A model generated the notes under the pieces. That model had not been told where the DNA came from, searched no databases, and saw only the letters and a list, made by a program, of their open reading frames with translations. From positions 310,001 to 374,000 of the forward strand of contig CAVVKW010000004.1 in NCBI GenBank assembly GCA_963749035.1: a DNA stretch of 64,000 nt, written 5' to 3'. The position numbers and the translations under genes are program-made. This DNA is from CAVVKW01 sp963749035 (lineage in GTDB: Bacteria > Verrucomicrobiota > Verrucomicrobiia > Chthoniobacterales > JAATET01). This document shows, piece after piece, positions 53,150-61,983 of the stretch (the stretch's first letter is position 1; each line of letters starts with the position of its first letter).

Positions 53150-53476
53150 CTATTGAATCAGCGAAGCGCGGAGTTCGTCGGCGAGCTCCGTAATTTCCTG
53201 CCGGTGGGCGTCGGAGACGTGTTCGCCGCGGGATCGCCCGTGTTTGTCGTCGAGGTGAACGAGTCGGCCGCGGGCGGCTTCGAGTTCGGGATCGTTGAGA
53301 ATCGGGTTGTGGACCAGCCCGCGGTAGTCGGCGAGATCCCCGCTACCGTCGGCGGTGCTCTGAAGGATCTCGATAAATTCCCCGCGGCTAACCGAGTGGC
53401 TGGTCTTTGCCCGGAAGACGAAGAAGAGGATCGCGATCGCGATGAGGACGAGGACGATTGTTGCGGCCATGGTCAC
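53150..53476 (-). CDS. Small membrane-anchored protein of unknown function (108 aa)
   Basis: One N-terminal membrane helix (AATIVLVLIAIAILFFVFRA) is followed by ~80 soluble, charged residues (SRGEFIEILQSTADGSGDLA...). Start is ATG 53476 or the ATG two codons later. It lies between cca and lysA in a block of co-oriented genes. No motif or family is recognised; the soluble part may be helical. Confidence 0.65.
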   Translation of the reverse strand: MTMAATIVLVLIAIAILFFVFRAKTSHSVSRGEFIEILQSTADGSGDLADYRGLVHNPILNDPELEAARGRLVHLDDKHGRSRGEHVSDAHRQEITELADELRASLIQ

Positions 53477-53515
53477 AAAGTGACACCTGCCGGAAGATCT
53501 GCAAAGGAAATGACC

Positions 53516-54826
53516 TCATTGATCGGCCGCCACGGCGCGAAGCCACTCGAGCGCGGCGTCGCGATCGGGGAAGGCATTCTCGAGTTGGGCGGTCTGGGCT
53601 GCGTCGAGGATCGCTTTGAAAGCGGGGCCGGGTGTGAGGCCGAGGGCGATGAGGTCGTGACCGGTGACGAGCGGGGGTGGGATGAGGGGTTCGTTCGCGA
53701 ATTCCTCGCGTCGCTCGATCAGGAAAGTGTGGTTGTCGAGCAGGCCGTGGCTGGAGGTGCAATCGACGCGGTGGAGTTCGAGTTCGTCGTCGAAGGTGTC
53801 GCGGGCGAGGAAGCGCTTGAGTTTGGCGACGCGCATGTTTTGAACGTCCTTGAAGGCCATGTGGTTTTTGACGAGGGCGACAATGTCGTCGATTTCGCGG
53901 TTCGGGAACCGGAGGTCTTTCAGAATGCGGGTGGCCATTTCGGCTCCGACGTGTTCGTGGCCGTTGAAGCGGATGCGGCCGGTCTCGTCGGTGAAGGAGG
54001 TGGGGGGCTTGCCGATGTCGTGGAAGAGAACGCCGAAGACGAGCTCGGTGGAGGCGTCGGGCGGCAGGAGGTCGAGCATGAGGCGGGTGTGCACGAAAAC
54101 GTCGCCTTCGGGATGAAATTCGGGGGGTTGCTCGCAGCCGGCGAGATCGGCGACGGCGGGGAGGAGGATCCGGAGGAGGCCGCTGGAATCGAGAAGATCG
54201 AAACCACGGACGCGCGAGGGAGCGGTGAAGATCTTGATCAGTTCGTCGCGGATGCGTTCGGGACTGACGGCGTGGATGGCGGTGGCGTTGGCGCGGACGG
54301 CGTCCCAGGTGGTGGGGTCGATCTGAAAGTCGAGCGTGGCGGCGAAGCGGATGGCGCGAAGGACGCGGAGTTTGTCCTCGCGGAAGCGGTCGGCGGGGTC
54401 GCCGATCGCGCGGAGGGTGCGGGCCGCAAGGTCGGCTTTGCCGCCGACGTAGTCGAGGACCTCGTCGGCGAGGGGGTCGTAGAAGAGGCCGTTGACGGTG
54501 AAATCGCGGCGCTGGGCGTCGGTCCGGGCGTCGGTGAAGGAGACGGACTCGGGGCGACGGCCGTCGAGGTATTGGGAATCGCTGCGGAACGTGGCGACTT
54601 CGAATTCCGCCCCGCCTTCGAGGACGATGATGACGCCGAACTGGGCTCCGACCGCGATGGTGCGCGGGAAGAGCGAGGTGACCTGCTCGGGGTGCGCGCT
54701 GGTTGCGATGTCGATGTCGTGAGCGGTCTCGCCGCGCAGGTGGTCGCGCACGCAGCCGCCGGCGAAGTAAGAGACGTGGCCGGCGTCTCGGAGGCGGCGG
54801 ACGATTTGGACGGCGGCGGAGTGCAT
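53516..54826 (-). CDS. cca: CCA tRNA nucleotidyltransferase / poly(A) polymerase family
   Basis: The protein has 436 residues from ATG 54826. The head domain has YFAGGCVRDHLRGETAHDID (G-G-x-x-R-D and D-x-D, residues ~20-40), RRDFTVNGLFYDP, and the RNA-binding part DKLRVLRAIRFAATLDFQI. The C-terminal HD domain has VFVHTRLML, VLFHDIGKPP and GHEHVGAEMA. It adds or repairs the tRNA 3' CCA. Here the tRNA-Ser gene already encodes CCA, so repair may be the main job. It sits 39 bases downstream of ruvB. Confidence 0.9.
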   Translation of the reverse strand: MHSAAVQIVRRLRDAGHVSYFAGGCVRDHLRGETAHDIDIATSAHPEQVTSLFPRTIAVGAQFGVIIVLEGGAEFEVATFRSDSQYLDGRRPESVSFTDARTDAQRRDFTVNGLFYDPLADEVLDYVGGKADLAARTLRAIGDPADRFREDKLRVLRAIRFAATLDFQIDPTTWDAVRANATAIHAVSPERIRDELIKIFTAPSRVRGFDLLDSSGLLRILLPAVADLAGCEQPPEFHPEGDVFVHTRLMLDLLPPDASTELVFGVLFHDIGKPPTSFTDETGRIRFNGHEHVGAEMATRILKDLRFPNREIDDIVALVKNHMAFKDVQNMRVAKLKRFLARDTFDDELELHRVDCTSSHGLLDNHTFLIERREEFANEPLIPPPLVTGHDLIALGLTPGPAFKAILDAAQTAQLENAFPDRDAALEWLRAVAADQ

Positions 54827-54864
54827 AGGTGGTTCGGTTCGGAGGACAGAACCGGATACGGGTC

Positions 54865-55887
54865 TCACTCGAACAGGTCGGGGTTGGCGGACTTGGGGGC
54901 GTCGAGGCCGATTTTGCGGTAGGCTTTTGCCAGGGCGACGCGGCCTTGGGAGGTGCGCTTGAGGAAGCCTTGCATGATGAGGTAGGGCTCGTGGACTTCC
55001 TCGAGGGTGCCGGGTTCCTCTCCGGCGCTGACGGCGAGGGCGTTGAGGCCGACCGGGCCGCCGTCGAATTTCGTGATGATGGATTCGATGATGCGTTTGT
55101 CCATTTCGTCGAAGCCTTCGGAGTCGACGTCGAGCATTTCGAGAGCTTGGGCGGCGACGGGTTGGTTGACGTGGCCGTCGGCGCGGACCTGGGCGAAGTC
55201 GCGGACCCAGCGGAGGTAGTTGTTGGCGATGCGGGGGGTGCCGCGGGAGCGGCGGGCGATTTCGAGGGCGCCGGGGGCGTCGATACCGACGCCGATGAGT
55301 CCGGCGCTGCGGGTGATGATGTTGGCGAGGGCTTCGGCGGAGTAATAGTCGAGGCGGCAGTTCATGCCGAAGCGGGAGCGGAGGGGGGCGGAGATCATTC
55401 CGCTACGAGTGGTGGCGCCGATGAGGGTGAACTTGGCGAGGTGGAGCTGGATGCTGCGGGCGGAGGGCCCTTGGTCGATGAGGATGTCGACTCGGAAGTC
55501 CTCCATGGCCGGGTAGAGGTATTCTTCGATGGTGGGTTGGAGTCGGTGGATCTCGTCGATGAAGAGGACGTCGCCGCGTTGGAGGTTGGTGAGGAGGCCG
55601 GCGAGATCGCCGGCTTTGTCGATGGTGGGGCCGGAGGTGGTCTTCACCTCGGCACCGACGGCGTTGCCGACGATGTAGGCGAGCGAGGTCTTGCCGAGGC
55701 CGGGCGGGCCGGAGAGGAGGATGTGCTGGAGGACGTCGTCGCGCTGGGTGGCGGCGTCGACCATGAGCTGGAGGCGTTCGACGGTTTTTTCCTGGCCGGC
55801 GAATTCGGCGAAGGCGGGGGGGCGGAGCGAGACGTCGAACGGGGTGTCCGGGGCGTCGGGTTGATGGCGGAGGTCGTCGGGATTCAT
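54865..55887 (-). CDS. ruvB: Holliday junction branch migration ATPase RuvB
   Basis: The protein has 340 residues from ATG 55887; a GTG two codons upstream lies in a dispersed repeat and is less likely. LRPPAFAEFAGQEKTVERLQ, Walker A SGPPGLGKTSLAY, Walker B LFIDEIHRL, sensor 1 GATTRSGMISAPLRSRFG and RGTPRIANNYLRWVRDFAQV (sensor 2) are all present. The C-terminal winged helix contains IITKFDGGPVGLNALAVSAG. ruvA and ruvC are not in the window. Confidence 0.97.
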   Translation of the reverse strand: MNPDDLRHQPDAPDTPFDVSLRPPAFAEFAGQEKTVERLQLMVDAATQRDDVLQHILLSGPPGLGKTSLAYIVGNAVGAEVKTTSGPTIDKAGDLAGLLTNLQRGDVLFIDEIHRLQPTIEEYLYPAMEDFRVDILIDQGPSARSIQLHLAKFTLIGATTRSGMISAPLRSRFGMNCRLDYYSAEALANIITRSAGLIGVGIDAPGALEIARRSRGTPRIANNYLRWVRDFAQVRADGHVNQPVAAQALEMLDVDSEGFDEMDKRIIESIITKFDGGPVGLNALAVSAGEEPGTLEEVHEPYLIMQGFLKRTSQGRVALAKAYRKIGLDAPKSANPDLFE

Positions 55888-55888
55888 G

Positions 55889-56000
55889 CTCACGCGAAGG
55901 CGCGAAGGCGCGAAGGGGTGAGGATACGGGGGCTCACGCAGAGGCGCAGAGACGCGGAGAGTCTCAATGATTTCTTCGCGGCTTCGCGGCTTCGCGTGAG
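55889..56000. repeat. Dispersed repeats forming an inverted pair between ruvB and trpC
   Basis: CTCACGCGAAGGCGCGAAGG (55889 on) is complementary to TTCGCGGCTTCGCGTGAG (to 56000), so the spacer folds into a long hairpin. CTCACGCAGAGGCGCAGAGA lies between (55933 on). These are the families seen at 8307 and 29038. Confidence 0.85.
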
Positions 56001-56001
56001 G

Positions 56002-56820
56002 CTATTCATCGAGTGCGATGGTGAAGTCTTCGAGGGCGGCTTCGATTCCGCGTTCGTCGCGGAGGAGGGAGGTGCCGACGAGGCCGGCGTCGAAGCGTTC
56101 GCGGACCTGCGGGAGGTTCTCCGGGGTGAGGCCGCTTTCGGCGACGCGGATGGTGTCAGTCGGGAGTTGGTCGACGAGCTCGAAGGTGTCGAGCGAGAGA
56201 CTGAAGTCGGTTTTGGATTCGCCGCTGGCTCCGACGAAGCCGGTGGTGGATTTGAATTTACGGCTGTTGATGCCGACGATCTTCGCGTCGGTCGGGAGGG
56301 TGGCGATTTCCTCCGGGGTGTGGATCTCGAAGAGAGCGGTCATGCCGAGTTCGCGGGTGAGGTCGTAGAAGCCTTGGAGGCGGGTGGCGTCGAGGACGTT
56401 GGCCATGAGGAGAATCGCGTCGGCTCCGAAGGCGCGGGCTTCGCGGATCTGGTATTCGGAGATGATGAAATCTTTGCGGAGGACGGGCTTCGTGACCGCG
56501 TCGCGGATGGCGGCGAGGCGGTCGATGGTCATTCCGAAGTGGTGCTCGTTGGTGAGGATCGAGAGGGCGCGAACGATTGGGCTTTCGTCGTAGGCGGTGG
56601 GGGCGTCGTTGACGTTGGCGTCACGCATGGGGCCGACGCTGGGTGAGCGTTGCTTGATCTCGGCGATGAGGCCGAAGCCAGAGGCCGAGAGGGCGGCGGT
56701 GAAGTTGCGGGGCGGTGGGGCGTCGGCGAGGCGGGCGCGGACGTCGGCTTCGGGACGTTTGGATTTGGTGGTGGCGAGTTCGTCGGCGACGTCGCTGAGG
56801 ATTTGGTCGAGAAAGGTCAT
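56002..56820 (-). CDS. trpC: Indole-3-glycerol phosphate synthase
   Basis: The protein has 272 residues, a TIM barrel. It closes CdRP to indole-3-glycerol phosphate in tryptophan synthesis. LIAEIKQRSPSVGPM (catalytic Lys and Ser/Pro loop), LSILTNEHHFG, VLRKDFIISEYQIREARAFG (catalytic Lys) and GINSRKF/VAESGL are all present. It is monofunctional, with no TrpF fusion and no other trp gene nearby. It follows the lpxL-waaF gene after a spacer with an ATCCGCAGATTAAGCAGA-like repeat. Confidence 0.94.
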   Translation of the reverse strand: MTFLDQILSDVADELATTKSKRPEADVRARLADAPPPRNFTAALSASGFGLIAEIKQRSPSVGPMRDANVNDAPTAYDESPIVRALSILTNEHHFGMTIDRLAAIRDAVTKPVLRKDFIISEYQIREARAFGADAILLMANVLDATRLQGFYDLTRELGMTALFEIHTPEEIATLPTDAKIVGINSRKFKSTTGFVGASGESKTDFSLSLDTFELVDQLPTDTIRVAESGLTPENLPQVRERFDAGLVGTSLLRDERGIEAALEDFTIALDE

Positions 56821-56860
56821 TTTTATCCGCAGATTAAGCAGAGGGACGCAGATTTATTCA

Positions 56861-58753
56861 TTATCCCTGCCGGGATAAGATCTTTTCTACGGCGTCGGTC
56901 ACTTCTTCGGTGCTGATGGCTTCCATGCAGCGGAAGTCGAGAGGGCAGTCGCGCTGGTAGCAGGGGGAGCACTCGACTTGGTGGCGGATGACGATGTGGT
57001 GATCGCCGAGGGGGCCGGTGAGGAGGGGCTCGGTGCTGCCGAAGAGGGCGACGACGGGGACGCCGAGGGAGGCGGCGAGGTGCATGGTGCCGGTGTCGTT
57101 CGTGACGAGGGTGCGGAGGCGGCGGAGCTCGTCGAGAAGCTGGGCGAGGCTGGTGCGGCCGACGAGGTCTTCGACGTTGCCGGTGAATCCCTCGAGGACG
57201 TCACGGGCGACTTCGGCGTCGGTGGCGGTGCCGAGGATGACGAAGGTGGCGTCGGGGTGTTTCTCCGCGATGGCCTGCATGGTGCGGCGGAAGCGGTTGG
57301 GATACCAGCGCTTGGCGGGGCCGTATTCCGCGCCGGGACAGATGCCGATGCGGAGGGGACCTTCGGGGATGGGCGCGGGGGGGATGGTGAGCTCGCCGCG
57401 CTCGGCACCGACGCTGTCGGCCATGCGGAGGTAGTGGTAGGCCTGGTGTTGCGGCCACATGCGTTTCTTTCCGGGGCGGACGATCTGGTTGAGCATCCAC
57501 TTGCGCTTTTCACCCTCGTAGCCGACGCGGCGGCGGATCCCGGCGAGCCAGACTTCGAGTCCGGCGCGGGAGGAATTTGGGAAGAGGATGGCGACGTCGA
57601 AGCGGCCGCGGATGCGGGAGGCGACGCGGAAGACACCGGCGTTCGACGGGACGGCGATGACGTCGGCGACGCCGGGGACGGTGCGCCAGAAGTCGGCGAG
57701 TTTCTCGCGGGTGAGGACGGTGACTTTGGCGTCGGGTCGGCCGGCGGCGATGGCGCGGACGGCGGGGGCGCTCATGACGGCGTCGCCCAGCCAATTACTG
57801 GAACGGATGAGGATACGGAAGGGTTTCAAGCTCGCGGGGTCGGTTGCCGGTGGAAGGTAAACGCCTCGCTTGGTGCGCGCGAGGAGGAAGTCGGGGTGGG
57901 GAATTTTCCACCGGTTGTGGACCCAGAACCAATCGGCGGGGGATTCGCGGATCTGGGATTCGAGGGCGGCGTTGACGTCGAAGGTTAGTTGTTCCGGGCG
58001 GTCGGGGTCGTAGGGGATGGCGGGGCGGGCCGAAATTCTCCATTTGGCAAAGCCGTCGGAGAAGATGGCCATGGGAACGATGGGCGCGCCGGTGCGGGTG
58101 GCGAGGGAGGCGGCGAGGGGGGAGGTGGAGGCGAGGGCGTTGAAAAAGGGAGTCCAGAGGCCGGAGTCGCCGGCGTGTTGGTCGACGAGGACAGCGACGA
58201 GGTTGCCTTCCTTGAGAAAGGTGAGGGCTTTGTTGAGGCCGCGTTTGCGGTCGAAGGTGGCGGTGCCTTTGGCGCGGCGGTCGCGGTTGATGAGGTCGTC
58301 GAGCTGCTTGTTGCGGAGGGACTGGTAGATGGCGGAGGTTTTCCACGGGCGGGCGTGGAAGTTGGCCTGGGCGAAGAGCTCCCAGTTGCCGATGTGGGAG
58401 ATCATGAGGACCAGGCCGTTGCCGCGTGCGAGGGAATTTTTGACGTGCTCGAGGCCGTCGATGGTGTGGTGGTGGCGGAGTTCGTCCTCGGTCATTGAGG
58501 CGACCTTGAAGGCGGAGCAGGCGTTGGCACCGAGGGTGACGAAGTGTCGGAACGTGAGGGCGCGGAGTTCGGCGGGGGATTTCTCCGGGGCGAAGGCTTT
58601 GGTGAGATTTTGGCGGGCGAGGCGGCGGTAGGGCGGGAGGACGAGGTAGAGGAGAACGCCGATGGCCTGGCCGAGCGCGAAGCAGACGGGAAGGGGGAGG
58701 GCGCGAATCGTGGTGACGACGGCGAGAGCAAGTGCGTAAATGACCCGTTCCAT
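56861..58753 (-). CDS. Fusion of a lipid A acyltransferase (LpxL/HtrB) and a heptosyltransferase (WaaF)
   Basis: The single frame has 630 residues from ATG 58753. Residues 1 to ~300 are an LpxL/HtrB acyltransferase: an N-terminal membrane helix, the catalytic H-x4-E as His120-Glu125 (MISHIGNWELF), VLVDQHAGDSG, and PADWFWVHNRWK. Residues ~312-630 are a GT-B ADP-heptose:LPS heptosyltransferase II: ILIRSSNWLGDAVMSAPAVR, ICPGAEYGPAKRWYP, TNDTGTMHLAASLGVPVVAL and the cysteine-rich CSPCYQRDCPLDFRC. These are separate enzymes in E. coli and act on the cytoplasmic face of the inner membrane. The fusion couples lipid A acylation with core extension. Confidence 0.93.
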   Translation of the reverse strand: MERVIYALALAVVTTIRALPLPVCFALGQAIGVLLYLVLPPYRRLARQNLTKAFAPEKSPAELRALTFRHFVTLGANACSAFKVASMTEDELRHHHTIDGLEHVKNSLARGNGLVLMISHIGNWELFAQANFHARPWKTSAIYQSLRNKQLDDLINRDRRAKGTATFDRKRGLNKALTFLKEGNLVAVLVDQHAGDSGLWTPFFNALASTSPLAASLATRTGAPIVPMAIFSDGFAKWRISARPAIPYDPDRPEQLTFDVNAALESQIRESPADWFWVHNRWKIPHPDFLLARTKRGVYLPPATDPASLKPFRILIRSSNWLGDAVMSAPAVRAIAAGRPDAKVTVLTREKLADFWRTVPGVADVIAVPSNAGVFRVASRIRGRFDVAILFPNSSRAGLEVWLAGIRRRVGYEGEKRKWMLNQIVRPGKKRMWPQHQAYHYLRMADSVGAERGELTIPPAPIPEGPLRIGICPGAEYGPAKRWYPNRFRRTMQAIAEKHPDATFVILGTATDAEVARDVLEGFTGNVEDLVGRTSLAQLLDELRRLRTLVTNDTGTMHLAASLGVPVVALFGSTEPLLTGPLGDHHIVIRHQVECSPCYQRDCPLDFRCMEAISTEEVTDAVEKILSRQG

Positions 58754-59960
58754 GAAGAGTGACGAAGCGGGAGAGGATAGGGTGAGCGGAGCGGTGGCGG
58801 AAGGGATTTCGAGCGGTGCCGGTGCGAGCGTGGTCTTGCCGGGAGGCACGGTTGGGTTGCTGGGCGGTGGGCAGCTCGGGCGGATGTTTGCGCTGGAGGC
58901 GTGGCGGATGGGCTATCGCGTGCGGGTGTTCGATCCGTCGGCGGGGTGTCCGGCGGGTCAGGTGGCGGAGAGTCAGACGACGGCGGAGTGGTCGGACGAG
59001 GCGGCACTGCGGGAGTTTGCGAGCGGGGTGGACGTGGTGACTTACGAGTTTGAGAACATCCCGGTGGCGGCGATTGAGGTGGTGTCGGAGCGTTGTCCGG
59101 TGTTTCCGCGCGGAGAGGTGCTGCACGTTTGTCAGAACCGGGAGAGGGAGAAGTTGTTTTTGAAGGGGAACGGATTTCCGTGCGCGGATTTTTGGGTGGT
59201 GGATTCGCCGGAGTCTTTGGCGTCGGCGATGGCGGGTTTGGGGGCGAATGGTGGGGTGCTGAAAACGGCGGACTTTGGTTACGACGGGAAGGGTCAGGTT
59301 CGAGTGAAGGCGGGTGATGATGCAGCCGTGATCTGGGAGAAGGCGGGTGGCGTGCGGGGCGTGCTCGAGGGCTGGATGGATTTCGAAAAGGAGTTTTCGA
59401 TGGTCTGTGCGCGCGGACGGAACGGGGAGATTGCGGTCTTTCCGGTGATCGAGAACGTGCATCGGAATCACATCCTGGATCGATCTCTGGTGCCGGGTCG
59501 GGTTCCGGACGTGGCGCAGCGGGCGGCGCTGAAGGTCGCGCGCGGGATCGTCGAGCGGCTGGACGTCGTGGGGGTGATCGCGGTCGAGTGTTTTCTGTTG
59601 AAGGACGGTTCGGTCGTGGTCAACGAAATGGCACCGCGGCCCCACAACTCCGGGCATTTTTCTTTCGACGCGTGCGTGACGAGTCAATTCGAGCAGCAAC
59701 TGAGGGCGGTGTGCGGTTTGCCGCTCGGAAAGACCGATTTGTTGAGGCCGGTCGTGATGGCGAATTTGCTAGGCGACCTGTGGGCGGACGGCGAGCCGGA
59801 CTGGACGGGGATCTTACGTGACCCCGCCGTGAAGCTGCATCTCTACGGAAAAAAAACGCCGCGTCCCGGGCGGAAGATGGGTCACATCTGTGCGCTTGGC
59901 GAAACGCTCGAGGATGCACTGGAGTGCATCGACGGGGCTTTGGGCGAGGCGACCCGGTGA
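58752..59960 (+). CDS. purK: N5-carboxyaminoimidazole ribonucleotide synthase
   Basis: PurK carboxylates AIR with ATP and bicarbonate in purine synthesis. GGTVGLLGGGQLGRMFALEA opens the conserved part at about residue 30. KTADFGYDGKGQVRVK, EFSMVCARGRNGEI, ECFLLKDGSVVVNEMAPRPH and NSGHFSFDACVTSQFEQQLR are ATP-grasp and active-site blocks. The first ATG (58752) overlaps the divergent lpxL-waaF ATG within one CATG. The true start may be a GTG near 58830, just before VLPGG. purE is absent from the window. Confidence 0.93.
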   Translation: MKSDEAGEDRVSGAVAEGISSGAGASVVLPGGTVGLLGGGQLGRMFALEAWRMGYRVRVFDPSAGCPAGQVAESQTTAEWSDEAALREFASGVDVVTYEFENIPVAAIEVVSERCPVFPRGEVLHVCQNREREKLFLKGNGFPCADFWVVDSPESLASAMAGLGANGGVLKTADFGYDGKGQVRVKAGDDAAVIWEKAGGVRGVLEGWMDFEKEFSMVCARGRNGEIAVFPVIENVHRNHILDRSLVPGRVPDVAQRAALKVARGIVERLDVVGVIAVECFLLKDGSVVVNEMAPRPHNSGHFSFDACVTSQFEQQLRAVCGLPLGKTDLLRPVVMANLLGDLWADGEPDWTGILRDPAVKLHLYGKKTPRPGRKMGHICALGETLEDALECIDGALGEATR

Positions 59961-60002
59961 CGTTGCAAGCTGAGGGGCTCAAGTTGCGCGCGGCTTTTTA
60001 GG

Positions 60003-61262
60003 CTATTTGCTAAGCTCTTCGTCGCGGTCGGTGCAGGCCTTCCACGACTTTTTGTAGTCGGGGTCGTAGCGTTGGTCTTGGAAATCGAACATCTCGAGTC
60101 GGTGGGCGATGATCTCGCGGACGCGATCGGCGCGGCGGTCGTAAGCTTCTCGCAGGGCGCGCGAGGCGGCGGGAACGCGCTCCCAGAGGACGGAGTAGGA
60201 GTCGAGGAAGTCGCGGGCGTAGTTGCCGTCGGCGCGGTCGCTGGGTTGCCAGAGGTTTGAGGTGGGGACGGGGAGGTCGAGGAGTTGGGGCGCGATGTAG
60301 ATGTTCTTGAGGACGGCTTTTTCGAATTGTTCGATGGCTTCGGGGTCGCGTCCAAAGTGAGCGTGGCAGAGCCCCCAACCAAACAGGAAGGCGGGTTCGG
60401 TGTAATCGTCGGGGTAGGTCTCGGCGTAGCTGGCGAAAGCGCGGTCGGCGGAATCGTGATCGTCGCCGAGGAGATAAACCATGGGGACAAGGAAGCGGGC
60501 GCCTTGGTGGTCGCGGGGGTTGAGGACGAGAAGATCGCTGAGTGCGGCGGCGGCGGCAAGATGGCGACCTTGGTGCCAAAGGGTCATTGCGCGTCCGAAC
60601 AGGGCACGGAGGTAGGGGCGGGTCTCGCGGTCGGTCCACCAGGCGGGGGATTTTTCGCTCCAACGGGGAGCTTCGCGGGCGATGGCGGCGTCGTAGGCGC
60701 GGAGGGCACGGGTCCAATCGCCGCGGCGGAACTCGGCGTCGGCGAGTTCGACGTGCGCGGGGGAGCAGTCGGTGTCGGTCGCGATGGCCTTCTTGAGGAG
60801 AGCGATTTTCTTGGATTCGGATCGGACGCGGAGGGCGGTGTTGACGAGGCCGGTGGCGAGCGCGCGGCTCTCGGGTGGCGAGTTTGTCGCGTAATGGGCG
60901 ACGACCTTCTGGGTGATGGCGCCCATCTCGTCCCGGTTTCGTGCGGTGGCGCGGTTGAATTGGATGTCGACGCGGAAATCCTCCGCGAAGTCGGTCCAGG
61001 CGGCGGCGTCCCAGTCGTCGCTTTCGCCGATGATCAGTTTGTCGGGAGCACCGAGGCGGTCGATCAGATCACCGAGAAGATTTTCGATGCGGACCTGATC
61101 GAGCTCTTCGAGGATCTCGGGCGGAGCGACGGGGGCTCCGCTGGCGTCGATGACGATGAGCAGGGTCGGAAGAATGAAGTCGGGTCCGGACGGCAGGGGC
61201 TCGTCGAGGTCGATCCAGAAGAGCGTCCACGTGGTGCGAGCGGATTTGAGCGGTTGAACCAT
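60003..61262 (-). CDS. TPR-containing (ST7-like) cytoplasmic protein
   Basis: The protein has 419 residues from ATG 61262. The N-terminal ~110 residues are an unrecognised alpha/beta region (WTLFWIDLDEPLPSGPDF). The rest is a TPR superhelix: CSPAHVELADAEFRRGDWTR, ETRPYLRALFGRAMTLWHQG with LLVLNPRDHQGARFLVPMVY (ST7-type repeat), and AFLFGWGLCHAHFGRDPEAI. It has no signal peptide. It precedes the RNase H-fold gene by position but is transcribed after it. The function is unknown. Confidence 0.8.
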   Translation of the reverse strand: MVQPLKSARTTWTLFWIDLDEPLPSGPDFILPTLLIVIDASGAPVAPPEILEELDQVRIENLLGDLIDRLGAPDKLIIGESDDWDAAAWTDFAEDFRVDIQFNRATARNRDEMGAITQKVVAHYATNSPPESRALATGLVNTALRVRSESKKIALLKKAIATDTDCSPAHVELADAEFRRGDWTRALRAYDAAIAREAPRWSEKSPAWWTDRETRPYLRALFGRAMTLWHQGRHLAAAAALSDLLVLNPRDHQGARFLVPMVYLLGDDHDSADRAFASYAETYPDDYTEPAFLFGWGLCHAHFGRDPEAIEQFEKAVLKNIYIAPQLLDLPVPTSNLWQPSDRADGNYARDFLDSYSVLWERVPAASRALREAYDRRADRVREIIAHRLEMFDFQDQRYDPDYKKSWKACTDRDEELSK

Positions 61263-61270
61263 TCTGGCTG

Positions 61271-61297
61271 AATTTCGGATTTTGGGTTTTGGATTGG
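61271..61297. repeat. GATTTTGGGTTTTGG dispersed repeat
   Basis: A degenerate member of the GATTTCGG family, between the TPR gene start and the RNase H-fold gene end. A second short member lies at 61849-61865, upstream of that gene. Confidence 0.6.
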
Positions 61298-61300
61298 AGG

Positions 61301-61840
61301 TCAGGCGCTCCACTTGATCGCGACCCGCTGCTTTTGGTCGAAACGGTCTTTGTAGAATAGTTCGCCGTGTTCGTGACCGTGTTCGTGGACGAGTTTGGTG
61401 ACCTTGACGTCGAAACAGCAGTATTCGGCGATTTCGAGAACCTTACCTTCGCGCCACCATTTGATGGCGTCGAGACCTTCGGCAGTTTTGCCGACTCCGA
61501 GGGTGCCCGTCGCCAGAGCTTCGAGTTTGAGCCGGTGCCCGATGACGTTCTCGACGTCGAGCATGAGGTCGAGGGTGGGGATGTGTTCGGCGAGGTCGAG
61601 GACCGTGTATTGATTGAGGACGCGGTAGTCGAATTTGATCAGGTTGTATCCGACGACCAGGTCCGCGCGGCGGAGCTGGGCGATGAGGTGTTCGACCCGA
61701 GTCTCGGAGAAGATTTGGTATTCGCCGAGGCCGGTGCTGTAGGTGACGCCGATGGACATGCCGGTGCGGTCGAGTCGGTCCCAGCCGCCGGCGTCGTTGG
61801 CGGTTCGTTGGGTTTCGAGGTCGAAGTAAACGATGTCCAT
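61301..61840 (-). CDS. RNase H-fold DEDD exonuclease-like protein (YprB-like)
   Basis: The protein has 179 residues. DIVYFDLETQRTA holds the DxE of exo I. VVGYNLIKFDYRVLNQYT is exo II (N...FD), and YCCFDVKVTKLVHEHG the exo III-type Asp with a late His nearby. It matches the stand-alone ribonuclease H-like domain of YprB, often annotated as helicase-associated. Unlike YprB it lacks the TPR tail, but a TPR protein is encoded next to it. It is presumably a 3'-5' nuclease; the substrate is unknown. Confidence 0.82.
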   Translation of the reverse strand: MDIVYFDLETQRTANDAGGWDRLDRTGMSIGVTYSTGLGEYQIFSETRVEHLIAQLRRADLVVGYNLIKFDYRVLNQYTVLDLAEHIPTLDLMLDVENVIGHRLKLEALATGTLGVGKTAEGLDAIKWWREGKVLEIAEYCCFDVKVTKLVHEHGHEHGELFYKDRFDQKQRVAIKWSA

Positions 61841-61983
61841 GAAGGGTATTTTAGATTTTGGATTGCCTCGATGAAAAGGAGGGAAAGTCAGAGCGGCCGT
61901 CTCGCTTCGATCGGCTTCGGAGTTTTAAGGGCGCCGCGTTGAGCGACGGCCGCGCCGGAGTTCGGATGGGGCGCGGCGATGCC

